Source: Streptomyces stelliscabiei (GTDB taxonomy: Bacteria; Actinomycetota; Actinomycetes; Streptomycetales; Streptomycetaceae). From it: a DNA stretch of 64,000 nucleotides. The notes below the pieces were generated by a model. It was not told the origin of the DNA, did no database searches, and saw only the letters and a program-made list of their open reading frames with translations. How positions within the stretch are numbered: position 1 is the first letter of the stretch; every line of letters starts with the position of its first letter. A program made the translations under genes and the position numbers. The stretch covers positions 5,332,001 through 5,396,000 of the forward strand of contig NZ_JADBGF010000001.1 in the NCBI RefSeq assembly GCF_014873495.1, in the 5' to 3' direction. Positions 55,760-64,000 of the stretch are shown in pieces.

Positions 55760-57007
55760 GTGCGAGTTCTCATGGTCGGGGCGGGTGGCGTGGGCGGGGC
55801 GGTCGTCAGGATCGCGGCCCGGCGGGGGTTCTTCGAGCGCATGGTGGTCGCCGACCACGACCCCGCGCGGGCGGAGTCGGCCGTCGCGGCCGCGGGGGAG
55901 AGCGATGGGGGCCGGTTCACGGCGGTGCGGCTGGACGCGTCGGACGCCGGGGCCGTGCGGGAGGTGCTGGCCGAACACCGCTGCGATGTCCTGCTGAACG
56001 CCACCGATCCGCGGTTCGTCCTGCCGCTGTTCGACGCGGCGCTCGCGCACGGCGCGCACTACCTCGACATGGCGATGTCCCTGTCCCGGCCGCATCCGAG
56101 CCGCCCCTACGAGGAGTGCGGCGTGAAGCTGGGCGACGCGCAGTTCGAGCGGGCCGCCGAGTGGGAGGCGGCGGGCCGGCTCGCGCTGGTCGGCATGGGG
56201 GTGGAGCCCGGCCTGTCGGACGTGTTCGCCCGCTACGCCGCCGACGAACTGTTCGACGAGGGCGGGATCGAGGAGATCGGCATCCGGGACGGCGCCGATC
56301 TGGTCGTCGACGGCTACGACTTCGCGCCCTCCTTCAGCATCTGGACGACCATCGAGGAGTGCCTGAACCCGCCGGTCGTCTACGAGGAGGGGCGCGGCTG
56401 GTTCACCACACCGCCCTTCAGTGAGCCGGAGGTGTTCGACTTCCCCGAGGGCATCGGGCCGGTGGAGTGCGTCAACGTCGAGCACGAGGAGGTGCTGCTG
56501 GTCCCCCGGTGGCTGAAGGCCGAGCGGGTCACCTTCAAGTACGGCCTGGGCGACGAGTTCATCGGCGTGCTCAAGACCCTGCACAAGCTGGGGCTCGACC
56601 GGACCGACCCGGTCACCGTCGGGACGAAGGACGGCAGGGCCGCGGTCTCCCCGCGGGACGTCGTCGCCGCCTGTCTGCCCGACCCCGCCGGACTCGGCGA
56701 CCGTATGCGCGGGAAGACGTGCGCGGGCACCTGGGTCAAGGGCACCAAGGACGGGCGGCCCCGCGAGGTGTACCTCTACCACGTGGTCGACAACCAGTGG
56801 TCGATGCGGGAGTACGGCTCCCAGGCCGTGGTCTGGCAGACCGCGGTCAACCCCGTCGTCGCCCTCGAACTCCTCGCCTCCGGAGTCTGGCGTGGCAGCG
56901 GCGTCCTCGGCCCCGAAGCGCTGCCTCCCCGGCCGTTCCTCGACCTGCTGACGGAGTACGGCTCGCCGTGGGGCATGCGCGAGGACACTCCGAGCGTGCG
57001 TACATAG
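55760..57007 (+). CDS. Saccharopine dehydrogenase family oxidoreductase
   Basis: The 415-residue protein has a GTG start. The Rossmann motif VLMVGAGGVGGAVVRIAARR opens the protein, followed by DVLLNATDPRFVLPLFDAAL and the catalytic domain (GMGVEPGLSDVFARYAADEL, EVYLYHVVDNQWSMREYGSQ). It resembles carboxynorspermidine synthase/saccharopine reductase-type enzymes, which join or split amino acids reductively. The precise substrate is unknown. The next gene is an amino-acid permease, so a role in amino-acid or polyamine metabolism is plausible. Confidence 0.85.
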   Translation: MRVLMVGAGGVGGAVVRIAARRGFFERMVVADHDPARAESAVAAAGESDGGRFTAVRLDASDAGAVREVLAEHRCDVLLNATDPRFVLPLFDAALAHGAHYLDMAMSLSRPHPSRPYEECGVKLGDAQFERAAEWEAAGRLALVGMGVEPGLSDVFARYAADELFDEGGIEEIGIRDGADLVVDGYDFAPSFSIWTTIEECLNPPVVYEEGRGWFTTPPFSEPEVFDFPEGIGPVECVNVEHEEVLLVPRWLKAERVTFKYGLGDEFIGVLKTLHKLGLDRTDPVTVGTKDGRAAVSPRDVVAACLPDPAGLGDRMRGKTCAGTWVKGTKDGRPREVYLYHVVDNQWSMREYGSQAVVWQTAVNPVVALELLASGVWRGSGVLGPEALPPRPFLDLLTEYGSPWGMREDTPSVRT

Positions 57008-57075
57008 CGTAGAAAGTCCCTTATCTCCCTGTTGTCTGGATCACCCCCACAAGCAGCCGGAGCGAGGGACCGAGG

Positions 57076-58611
57076 ATGACCGACGACACCGCCGACCCCG
57101 CTGACTCCGCCCGCCCGCCCGACGGACCGCCGGGCGGAGCGCCGGGCGGGCTGAAGCCCGACGCGATCGGGTTCGTCGACGCGCTCGTCATCGGGCTCAA
57201 CTCCACCTCCCCGGCGTACTCGCTGGCGGCGGTCATCGGCCCGGTCGTCGCGCTGGTGGGCGTCTACGCCCCCGGCGTCATGGTCGCCTCGTTCGTGCCG
57301 ATGCTGCTGATCGCGTCCGCGTTCTACTACCTCAACAAGGTCGACCAGGACTGCGGCACCACCTTCTCGTGGGTCACCCGGGCGATGGGGCCGTGGGCCG
57401 GCTGGCTCGGCGGCTGGGCCATCACGATGACCGGGGTCCTGGTCGTCGGTTCACTGGCGGACGTCGCCGTGAGCTTCGCCCTGCTCGCCTTCGGCCTCGA
57501 CAGCTGGGTCGACGACGACGTCGTACGCCAGTTGCTCACGGTGCTGCTCATCCTCGTGATGACGGCCGTGTGCGTCATCGGCACCGAGGTCTCGGCCAAG
57601 GTGCAGAACGTCCTCATCCTCGCCCAGGTCGTCTGCCTGCTCGCCTTCGCGGTGGTGGCGCTCTACCGCGTCTACGCCGACACCGGCACCCTCGACTCCG
57701 TCGACCCGTCGATCACCTGGCTCGACCCCTTCGGGCCCGGCGGCGCGGCCCTCACCGGCGCCCTGCTGCTCGGCGTGTTCATCTACTGGGGCTGGGAGTC
57801 GGCGGTCAACCTCACCGAGGAGGTGGAGGACTCCGCCACCGCGCCCGGCAGGGCGGGTATCTGGTCGACGGTCATCCTGCTGGTGACGTACGTGTCGGTC
57901 GGCTACGCGGTCGTCGCCTACGCCGGAACCGCCTACCTGACCGAGAACGCCGACGACGAGGAGTACATCTTCGCGCTGCTCGCCGGGGAGGTGATGGGCG
58001 GCTGGGACTGGGTCGTGCTGCTCGCCGTCTCGACGTCCGCGCTGGCGTCGACGCAGACGACGATCATCCCGGCGTCCCGCACGGCCCTGTCCATGGCCCG
58101 CCGGCACGCGCTCCCCGCACACTTCGGGCACATCGCCCCGCGCTTCCGCACGCCCGACGTGAGCACCTGGTGGGTCGCCGCCATCGCCATCGCCTGGTAC
58201 GTCGTCGTCAACGAGATCAGCGAGAACGCGCTGTTCGACTCGCTCACCGCGCTGTCGCTGCTGATCGCCTTCTACTACGCGCTCACCGGCGTCGCCTGCG
58301 CCATCTACTACCGCCGCCATCTGACCGAGAGCGTCCGCCACTTCCTGCTCATCGGCCTCGGCCCGCTGGCCGGCGCCGGGCTGCTCGCCTGGCTGCTGGT
58401 CGAATCGGTCGCCGACATGTCCGACCCCGAGAACTCCTACAGCGGGGTCTCGTGGTTCGGCCTCGGTCCGCCGCTCGTCATCGGCATCGGCATCGCGCTC
58501 ACGGGTGTGGTGCTCATGGTGGTGCTGCGGCTGGTGACGCCCGTCTTCTGGTCGGAGCGTCCGGGCGTGGCCGACCCCGACCTCGTCCACGGAAAGGGCG
58601 GGGAGTCCTGA
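57076..58611 (+). CDS. APC-family amino acid permease
   Basis: The 511-residue protein has about 12 TM helices. FVDALVIGLNSTSPAYSLAA is the unwound TM1 substrate/Na-site segment, DCGTTFSWVTRAMGPWAGW is typical of TM3, and GWESAVNLTEEVEDSATAPG is TM6b and the following loop. It belongs to the amino acid-polyamine-organocation superfamily; the substrate is probably an amino acid. It overlaps a universal stress protein gene (TGATG). Confidence 0.9.
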   Translation: MTDDTADPADSARPPDGPPGGAPGGLKPDAIGFVDALVIGLNSTSPAYSLAAVIGPVVALVGVYAPGVMVASFVPMLLIASAFYYLNKVDQDCGTTFSWVTRAMGPWAGWLGGWAITMTGVLVVGSLADVAVSFALLAFGLDSWVDDDVVRQLLTVLLILVMTAVCVIGTEVSAKVQNVLILAQVVCLLAFAVVALYRVYADTGTLDSVDPSITWLDPFGPGGAALTGALLLGVFIYWGWESAVNLTEEVEDSATAPGRAGIWSTVILLVTYVSVGYAVVAYAGTAYLTENADDEEYIFALLAGEVMGGWDWVVLLAVSTSALASTQTTIIPASRTALSMARRHALPAHFGHIAPRFRTPDVSTWWVAAIAIAWYVVVNEISENALFDSLTALSLLIAFYYALTGVACAIYYRRHLTESVRHFLLIGLGPLAGAGLLAWLLVESVADMSDPENSYSGVSWFGLGPPLVIGIGIALTGVVLMVVLRLVTPVFWSERPGVADPDLVHGKGGES

Positions 58612-59027
58612 TGGCGATCGTTCTCGGATACGACGAGTCGCCGGGCGCCGTACGCGCGCTGCGGGTCGCCATCGAGGTGTCCGGCCGCTACGGCGAGCCC
58701 CTCGTGCTGGTGTACGGCGCGGCCGCCCCCGGCGGCAAGGGCGACGAGTACCGGACCCACCGCGAGGCCCTGCACCAGGCCGGACGCGTCGCGCTCGCCC
58801 ACGCCGTCACGGCGGCGGACGAGGCCGGCGTCCCGACCACCGTCGAGATCATCGACCAGAAACCGGCGCTCGCGCTGATCGACGCCGCCACGCGCCATTG
58901 GGCACGGCTGATCGTGGTCGGCACCTGGGGCGAGAGTCCGATGCGCGGGGCCCTGCTGGGCTCGACCCCGCACAAGCTGCTGCATCTGTCGCGCTTCCCC
59001 GTCCTGTGCGTGCCCACCGAGGAATGA
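58611..59027 (+). CDS. Universal stress protein (UspA family)
   Basis: The 138-residue single Usp domain has IVLGYDESPGAVRALR at the start and VVGTWGESPMRGALLGSTPH at the end, matching the Gx2Gx9GS ATP-binding pattern. It is coupled to the permease by TGATG overlap, an arrangement in which a Usp may gate the transporter. Confidence 0.9.
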   Translation: MAIVLGYDESPGAVRALRVAIEVSGRYGEPLVLVYGAAAPGGKGDEYRTHREALHQAGRVALAHAVTAADEAGVPTTVEIIDQKPALALIDAATRHWARLIVVGTWGESPMRGALLGSTPHKLLHLSRFPVLCVPTEE

Positions 59028-59077
59028 CGTGGTGAGGCCGGCGCGGCGCGCGCGGGACGGGCGGGCGATCGGCTCCC

Positions 59078-60811
59078 CTACTGCTCGGGCGCGCCGCCGA
59101 AGCGCTCCTTGTACGCCTCCAGGTCGTCCTCCGTCAGCTTCGCGAAGAGCACCGGGGGGACGGTGAAGGGCGTACCGGCCGGGACGAAGTCGAGGGACCT
59201 GGCCTCCTCCGCCGTCACCCAGACGGCCGAGTCGTCCTTCAGGGCGAAGGCGGCGCGCATGACGGCCGAGGACGCCGGGATGAAGGGCTCGGAGACCACC
59301 GAGTAGAGGTGGATCAGGTTCATCGCGGTACGCAGGGTGAGGGCCGCGGCCTCCTGGTCGGTCTTGATCTCCAGCCAGGGGGCCTTCTCCTCCAGGTAGG
59401 AGTTGCCCGCCGACCACAGGGCGCGCAGCGCCGCCGCCGCCTTGCGGAACTGCAGGGCCTCCATCTGCGCCTCGTACTCGGCGAGCAGACGGGCGATCTC
59501 CTCGCCGAGGCGGGTCTCCGCCTCTCCGGCCGCCGCGCCCGCCGGGACCTCGTCGCCGAAGCGCTTCCTGGAGAAGGACAGGACGCGGTTGACGAAGTTG
59601 CCGAGGGTGTCGGCGAGGTCCTTGTTGACCGTGGCGGTGAAGTGCTCCCAGGTGAAGGAGGAGTCGTCCGACTCGGGGGCGTTGGCGATGAGGAAGTAGC
59701 GCCAGTAGTCCGCCGGGAGGATCTCCAGGGCCTGGTCGGTGAAGACGCCGCGCTTCTGCGAGGTGGAGAACTTGCCGCCGTAGTACGTCAGCCAGTTGAA
59801 GGACTTGACGTAGTCGACCTTCTTCCACGGCTCGCGGATGCCCAGCTCGGTGGCCGGGAACATCACCGTGTGGAAGGGGACGTTGTCCTTCGCCATGAAC
59901 TGCGTGTAGCGCACGGGGTGGTCGTCGGCGTCGGCCTCGTACCACCAGGACTTCCAGTCGCGGTTCTCGCCGTCCGGGGCGGCGTCCGACCACTCCTTCG
60001 TCGCGCCGATGTACTCGATCGGGGCGTCGAACCAGACGTAGAAGACCTTGCCCTCCGCCGCCAGCTCCGGCCAGGTGTCGGCCGGGACCGGGACGCCCCA
60101 GTCCAGGTCACGGGTGATGGCGCGGTCGTGCAGGCCCTCGTTCAGCCACTTGCGGGCGATGGAGGACGACAGGTGCGGCCACTCCTCCTCGTGGGCCGCC
60201 ACCCAGGCCTCGACCTCGTGCTGCAGCTTGGACTGCAGGAGGAAGAGGTGCTTGGTCTCGCGGACCTCCAGGTCGGTGGAGCCGGAGATGGCGCTGCGCG
60301 GGTCGATCAGATCGGTCGGGTCCAGCACGCGGGTGCAGTTCTCGCACTGGTCGCCGCGGGCCTTGTCGTAGCCGCAGTGCGGGCAGGTGCCCTCGACGTA
60401 GCGGTCCGGGAGGAAGCGGCCGTCGGCGGGCGAGTACACCTGGCGGATGGCCCGCTCCTCGATGAACCCGTTCTCCTTCAGGCGGCGGGCGAAGTGCTGG
60501 GTGATCTCGACGTTCTGCGGGGAGGAGCTCCGGCCGAAGTAGTCGAACGCGAGCGCGAAGCCGTCGTAGACGGCCTTCTGCGCGTCGTGCGCCTGCGTGC
60601 AGAACTCGTCGACCGGCAGGCCCCGCTCCTTCGCGGCCAGCTCGGCCGGGGTGCCGTGCTCGTCCGTCGCGCAGATGTAGAGCACGTCGTGGCCGCGCTG
60701 GCGGAGGTAGCGGGCGTACACGTCCGCCGGGAGCATGGACCCCACCATGTTGCCCAGGTGCTTGATCCCGTTGATGTACGGAAGGGCGCTGGTGATGAGG
60801 TGTCGAGCCAT
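59078..60811 (-). CDS. metG: Methionyl-tRNA synthetase
   Basis: The 577-residue class I synthetase has the HIGH-like HLGN (18-21), a CATDEHG segment, a single zinc knuckle CPHCGYDKARGDQCENC (about 141-157), FYVWFDAPIEYIGA and the KMSKS-equivalent KFSTSQKRG near residue 345, which deviates from the consensus as in relatives. It lacks the C-terminal EMAP/Trbp111 dimerisation domain of some bacteria. It charges both initiator and elongator tRNA-Met. Confidence 0.94.
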   Translation of the reverse strand: MARHLITSALPYINGIKHLGNMVGSMLPADVYARYLRQRGHDVLYICATDEHGTPAELAAKERGLPVDEFCTQAHDAQKAVYDGFALAFDYFGRSSSPQNVEITQHFARRLKENGFIEERAIRQVYSPADGRFLPDRYVEGTCPHCGYDKARGDQCENCTRVLDPTDLIDPRSAISGSTDLEVRETKHLFLLQSKLQHEVEAWVAAHEEEWPHLSSSIARKWLNEGLHDRAITRDLDWGVPVPADTWPELAAEGKVFYVWFDAPIEYIGATKEWSDAAPDGENRDWKSWWYEADADDHPVRYTQFMAKDNVPFHTVMFPATELGIREPWKKVDYVKSFNWLTYYGGKFSTSQKRGVFTDQALEILPADYWRYFLIANAPESDDSSFTWEHFTATVNKDLADTLGNFVNRVLSFSRKRFGDEVPAGAAAGEAETRLGEEIARLLAEYEAQMEALQFRKAAAALRALWSAGNSYLEEKAPWLEIKTDQEAAALTLRTAMNLIHLYSVVSEPFIPASSAVMRAAFALKDDSAVWVTAEEARSLDFVPAGTPFTVPPVLFAKLTEDDLEAYKERFGGAPEQ

Positions 60812-60939
60812 CGGGGGCTGCTCCCAGGTCGGTTCTCTGACTGCTTCGCGAACCTTGAAATCGTAGCCGACACGGGTGTGCCGCCCGCCTCCCGTTTTAG
60901 GGGATGAGAAGCGGGCGGCACGGTGGGACGGGGGCCGGG

Positions 60940-63099
60940 CTACGGGCGCCAGGCGGCCAGGATGCCCTCGTAGACCTCGGCGTCCGTGAGTTCGCGCGGG
61001 GTCTCGCCTGCCAGGAAGTGGGACGTGGTGGACGTCTTCAGCTTGCGGAGGTAGTCGAAGGCCTTGTTCTCCGGGTCGCCGAACGCGACGAACGCGAAGT
61101 GGACGGCGGGGTGGTTCCCGGCCGCGTCCGCGAGCGCCTGGTTCGCCGGGGTCTTGGCGTCCGGGGCGCCGTCGGTCTGGAAGACGACGAGGGCGGGGGT
61201 GCCGGGGGCCGCCTTCCGGTGCTGGGCGAGGACTTCCTCGACGGCCACGTGGTAGCTGGTACGGCCCATGCGGCCGAGGCCGGCGTGCAGGTCGTCGACC
61301 TTGTTCTCGTACGCGTCGAGGGTCAGCTCGCCGGTGCCGTCCAGCTCGGTGGAGAAGAAGACGACCGGGACGGCGGTCTTCTCGGGGTCGAGGTGGGCGG
61401 CGAGGGCGAGGGTCTGCTCGCCGAGGGCCTGGGCGGAGCCGTCCTTGTAGTAGCCGCGCATCGAGGCGGACCTGTCCAGCACGAGGTACACCTTGGCGCG
61501 GGCGTCCTTGAGGTCCTGCTTGGCGAGTACGGTCCCGGCGGCGTCGTAGGCGGTGCGCAGGCCGGCCGGCACGGGGGCGGCTCCGCCCGGGGTGGCCGCC
61601 GACCCGGCCTCGGCTTCGCCATCGGCCGAGCCCGTTCTCCCACCCGCACCACCCGTGCCGCTTTCGTCGTCGGCCGCGGGTGCCACCTGCGGGGCGACCT
61701 CGCCGTCGGCGACCGCGGGCTCGGGGGCGGGTTCGGGGGCGGGTTCGGGCTGGGGTGCGGCCTCGGTTTCGGCTTCCGGGGCGGGCGCGGCTTCGGGCTC
61801 CGAGGCGGGCTCGGGCACGGAGGCGGCAACCGGCTCCGGCGCGGTTTCGGGCTCGGGTGCGGCTTCCGGTTCCGGCGCGGCTTCGGGCTCGGCGGCGGCG
61901 ACCGACTCCGGGGAGGCCTCGTCTTCCTTCGCGGGTTCCGGCTCGGGTGCGGCCTCGACGGTGGCCTCGGCCTCGGCCTCGGGCGTGGCCTCAGGCTCGG
62001 TGGCGGCTTCGGGCTTGGCCGAGGCTTCTGCCTGCGGCTCGGTCTCGGCTTCGATGACGGGCTCGGACTCGGCCTCGGGCGCCGCCTCGGCCACGGGTGC
62101 GTCGGCGGGCTCGGCCACGGGTTCCGCGACGACCGGCTCGGCTTCGGCGATCGGCTGCGGGGCGGCGGCCTCGGCCCCCGCCTCCGGCTCGGTCTCGGAG
62201 TCGGCAGGGGCCTCGGCTGCCGTCTCGGCGGCGGGCTCGGCCTCGGCAACGACCTCAGCCGTCGGCTCGGGCTCGGCTTCGGCGACTGCCTCCGGCGCGG
62301 CTGCCGACTCGGACTCGGGCTCGGCCTCGGCAACGGCCTCGGCTTCCACCTCGGCGGCCGGCTCGGCCTGAGCCGCCGACTCGGGCTCGGCCTCGGTCAC
62401 CGCGTCCGGCTGGCCCGCCGACCCGGTCTCGGTCTCGGCCTCAGCCACGACCGCAGCCTCCGCGTCGGCGGCCGGGGCCTCGGACGCAGCCACGGCCTCC
62501 ACCTCGTCCGCCGCGGCCTCTACCGCAGCCACAGGCTCGGCCTCGGCCACCGGCTCCGGCGCGGCCTCCACCTCGGCGGCAGCCTTCACCTCCGGCTCAG
62601 CGGCCGCTTCCGGCTCGACGGGCAGGGCAGTCGGCTCGGGCTCGGCGGCAGCCGTCATCTCGGGCTCGGCCTCGGCGGCCGGCGCCGCCTCCGCCTCGGC
62701 CTCGGCGGCCGGCGTCGGCTCGGCTTCCGGGGTCTTCGCCTCGGGAGCCGCCACCGTGTCCGCGGCCGGAGTCTTCGCCTCGGTCTCCGTGGGCGCGTCC
62801 TTCGCCTCGGCCTCCGTGGTCGACGCGGGGGTCTCCTCGGCCTCGCTCTCGCCGCCCCGCGGCTTCGGCACCGTGACGTTGTCGAAGGCCGCGGAGACGA
62901 GGTCGTCGGCGACGGAGGTGGGCGGCGTAGGCGCCGCGGGCTCGGGCTCGGCAGCCTGGGCCGGAACCCTCGGCTCGGCCGGCGCGGAGCCGTCGGTCGA
63001 CTCCGGCGAGGAAACCCGCTCCGCCTCCTGCGAAGAATCCGTGTCGCGCCCCTTGCGTGAGCGACTGAACGCATTCCGCAGAAGAGAGAGAATGCCCAT
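60940..63099 (-). CDS. VWA domain protein with a giant Glu/Ala/Pro repeat region
   Basis: In this 719-residue protein the first 20 residues (MGILSLLRNAFSRSRKGRDT) are amphipathic and basic. About 470 residues follow of irregular EPEAAPE/AEAEPE repeats with no folded domain and a very acidic charge. The C-terminal VWA domain (about 510-719) has the MIDAS motif DRSASM (near 541), TSYH and FQTDGAPD. It resembles the TerF/TerY-type VWA proteins of tellurite-resistance loci. The tail could be a scaffold or an extended spacer. The coding DNA of the repeat region is a degenerate minisatellite. Confidence 0.87.
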   Translation of the reverse strand: MGILSLLRNAFSRSRKGRDTDSSQEAERVSSPESTDGSAPAEPRVPAQAAEPEPAAPTPPTSVADDLVSAAFDNVTVPKPRGGESEAEETPASTTEAEAKDAPTETEAKTPAADTVAAPEAKTPEAEPTPAAEAEAEAAPAAEAEPEMTAAAEPEPTALPVEPEAAAEPEVKAAAEVEAAPEPVAEAEPVAAVEAAADEVEAVAASEAPAADAEAAVVAEAETETGSAGQPDAVTEAEPESAAQAEPAAEVEAEAVAEAEPESESAAAPEAVAEAEPEPTAEVVAEAEPAAETAAEAPADSETEPEAGAEAAAPQPIAEAEPVVAEPVAEPADAPVAEAAPEAESEPVIEAETEPQAEASAKPEAATEPEATPEAEAEATVEAAPEPEPAKEDEASPESVAAAEPEAAPEPEAAPEPETAPEPVAASVPEPASEPEAAPAPEAETEAAPQPEPAPEPAPEPAVADGEVAPQVAPAADDESGTGGAGGRTGSADGEAEAGSAATPGGAAPVPAGLRTAYDAAGTVLAKQDLKDARAKVYLVLDRSASMRGYYKDGSAQALGEQTLALAAHLDPEKTAVPVVFFSTELDGTGELTLDAYENKVDDLHAGLGRMGRTSYHVAVEEVLAQHRKAAPGTPALVVFQTDGAPDAKTPANQALADAAGNHPAVHFAFVAFGDPENKAFDYLRKLKTSTTSHFLAGETPRELTDAEVYEGILAAWRP

Positions 63100-63251
63100 G
63101 TGCGCAACCCTTCGGGTGAGTTGAAGCCGTCAATCCCTGGCCAGGACGGACACGTAAGGTTAGCGGCCGGGCGTGGCGATCTTGGGGTGGGGCGGGGGGC
63201 TTTCACTATCCCCGCCACCCCGCGCTGTCAACACCGCCTGGACCGCCGCAG

Positions 63252-63269
63252 GTTCACCCCTTGTTCATC
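63252..63269 (+). promoter_or_regulatory. PHO box (PhoP binding site) upstream of the PhoX gene
   Basis: GTTCACC (63252-63258) and GTTCATC (63263-63269) are spaced exactly 11 nt, matching 7/7 and 6/7 of the Streptomyces PHO-box unit, with weaker units (4/7) on both sides at 63241 and 63274. A phosphatase gene starts 80 bp downstream, as expected for a PhoP-activated gene. Confidence 0.85.
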
Positions 63270-63350
63270 TCGCGTCCCCGTGCTCGAACGCACGCCCCCC
63301 TAGCGTCGCGCTCACACCAAAAATGTACAAAGAGCATCGAGGAGCGCGCT

Positions 63351-64000
63351 GTGCGCAAGCTGCTGCCCATGATCGGCTCGCATCCCGGCGGCCGTTCCGC
63401 CCTGACCTGCCGGTTCCGCTGTGGGGACGCCTGCTTCCACGAGGTACCGAACACCAGTGCCAACGCCTACGTGGGTGACGTCATCGCGAGCGCGCTGAGC
63501 CGCCGCTCGGTGATGCGAGCCGCCGCCGTCGTCTCCGTGGCCGGCGCTGCCGGTACGGCCGTCACGCTCGGCACCGCCGCGCCCGCCGCCGCGGCCACGA
63601 CGGCGGAGTCCGCCGAGGCCGCCAGGAGCGCGGCGGCCAGGAGCAAGAACAAGGCCGCCCGCGGTCTGCGGTTCACCGCCGTCGAGCCGAACACCGCCGA
63701 CACCGTGACCGTCCCCGAGGGGTACGAGCAGAACGTCGTCATCCGCTGGGGTGAGCCCATCCTGCGCGGCGCCCCCGCCTTCGACCCCGAGAACCAGACG
63801 GCCAAGGCCCAGGCGGGGCAGTTCGGCTACAACAACGACTTCCTCGCACTGCTCCCGCTCCAGGGCGAGCGCGACCGCAAGCTGCTCGTCGCGAACCACG
63901 AGTACACCGACGAGATCCTGATGTTCCGCGGCTACGACGCCGCCAACCCGACCCGTGACCAGGTCGAGGTCGCCTGGGCCGCCCACGGTCTGTCGGCCGT
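63351..64000 (+). CDS. PhoX family (DUF839) alkaline phosphatase, 3' end outside window
   Basis: The first 216 residues are visible. GTG 63351 lies behind GGAG with about 7 nt spacing. SRRSVMRAAAVVSVAGAAG is a twin-arginine signal within a longer N-terminus (the first Arg-Arg near residue 51). The mature part opens with a PhoX-type WGEPILRGAPAFDPE, FGYNNDFLALLPL and LLVANHEYTDE. PhoX is a Ca/Fe-dependent, Tat-exported phosphomonoesterase that frees phosphate from organic esters. It is preceded by a canonical PHO box. Confidence 0.92.
   Translation, partial: MRKLLPMIGSHPGGRSALTCRFRCGDACFHEVPNTSANAYVGDVIASALSRRSVMRAAAVVSVAGAAGTAVTLGTAAPAAAATTAESAEAARSAAARSKNKAARGLRFTAVEPNTADTVTVPEGYEQNVVIRWGEPILRGAPAFDPENQTAKAQAGQFGYNNDFLALLPLQGERDRKLLVANHEYTDEILMFRGYDAANPTRDQVEVAWAAHGLSA

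Noticed and set aside
59760..59785. KFSTSQKRG replacing KMSKS in methionyl-tRNA synthetase as a loss-of-function sign
   Set aside because: The variant is, as far as I recall, normal for actinobacterial MetG; the rest of the enzyme is intact.
1..64000. CRISPR arrays, integrases, insertion sequences, tRNA or rRNA genes
   Set aside because: No regularly spaced repeat-spacer units, no transposase or integrase motifs and no tRNA cloverleaf were found by eye. A tRNAscan/ISfinder run would settle short or degenerate cases.

Overview
The window is typical of a Streptomyces chromosome. GC content is very high, most genes start with ATG or GTG, ATGA and TGATG overlaps are common, leucine TTA codons are nearly absent, and there are actinobacterial hallmark families: a Bpa proteasome activator, an XRE/DUF397/ATPase trio, SpoIIE-type phosphatases, a mycothiol-type MDMPI protein and a GPP34 protein. 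Four perfect copies of GTTTCACGTGAAAC match the Streptomyces ParB-binding parS site, which clusters around oriC, so this is core chromosome close to the origin. Gene order recalled from S. coelicolor (bkd clusters to aspS/metG) agrees with this, but that comparison is from memory.

Layout. 1-4.9 kb: the end of a TetR regulator, an Lrp-type regulator (BkdR) and a divergent branched-chain keto-acid dehydrogenase operon (E1 alpha, E1 beta, E2). 5-8.6 kb: a MobA-like/DUF6457 protein, MoeA, then a potassium channel, with three parS sites at the moeA/channel junction. 8.7-12.4 kb: a DrrAB-like ABC exporter, a quinone oxidoreductase and a small membrane-anchored protein. 12.5-18 kb: the proteasome activator Bpa, two divergent PknB-like kinases and an APH-type kinase. 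18.6-22.3 kb: a second complete bkd E1/E1/E2 operon. 22.4-28.5 kb: a Bro-N protein, a D,D-carboxypeptidase, GntR plus MFS, an MDMPI-family protein and a nitrilase-family amidase.

28.5-33.8 kb holds a WhiJ-like XRE/DUF397/ATPase cluster followed by a tightly overlapping three-gene block: a DUF262 protein, an AAA ATPase with a DUF3696-like end, and an unrecognised protein carrying a TTA codon. It looks like a defence module and is the best candidate for an undescribed or little-studied system. 33.8-44.2 kb: a LURP-one protein, DUF6458, an M18 aminopeptidase, an acyl-CoA dehydrogenase, SseB, a pirin, a second Bro-N protein with an unusual leader and a run-on 3' end, and a PAS-GAF-SpoIIE-ATPase phosphatase with a long insert and a TTA codon. 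44.5-49.1 kb: parS, aspS, a Tat-type intradiol dioxygenase, a small membrane protein and GPP34. 49.1-55.1 kb is more accessory: an AbiEii-like nucleotidyltransferase with a 62-residue partner, two secreted CAP proteins, a 5'-truncated Rpn-like nuclease relic, a cupin and a pectate lyase. 55.2-64 kb: a PH-like protein, a saccharopine-dehydrogenase-family protein, an amino-acid permease plus UspA, metG, a VWA protein with a giant acidic tail, and the start of a PhoX phosphatase behind a clear PHO box.

Functional threads. Two paralogous bkd complexes, neither with its own E3, feed branched acyl-CoA starters into fatty acid and polyketide synthesis. Signalling is dense (two STPKs, a SpoIIE phosphatase, RsbW-like ATPases). 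Several regulatory elements are visible directly: a palindromic operator in front of the XRE gene, an inverted repeat between bkdR and bkdA, PHO and Crp-like boxes, and hairpins that can occlude the Shine-Dalgarno of both Bro-N genes.
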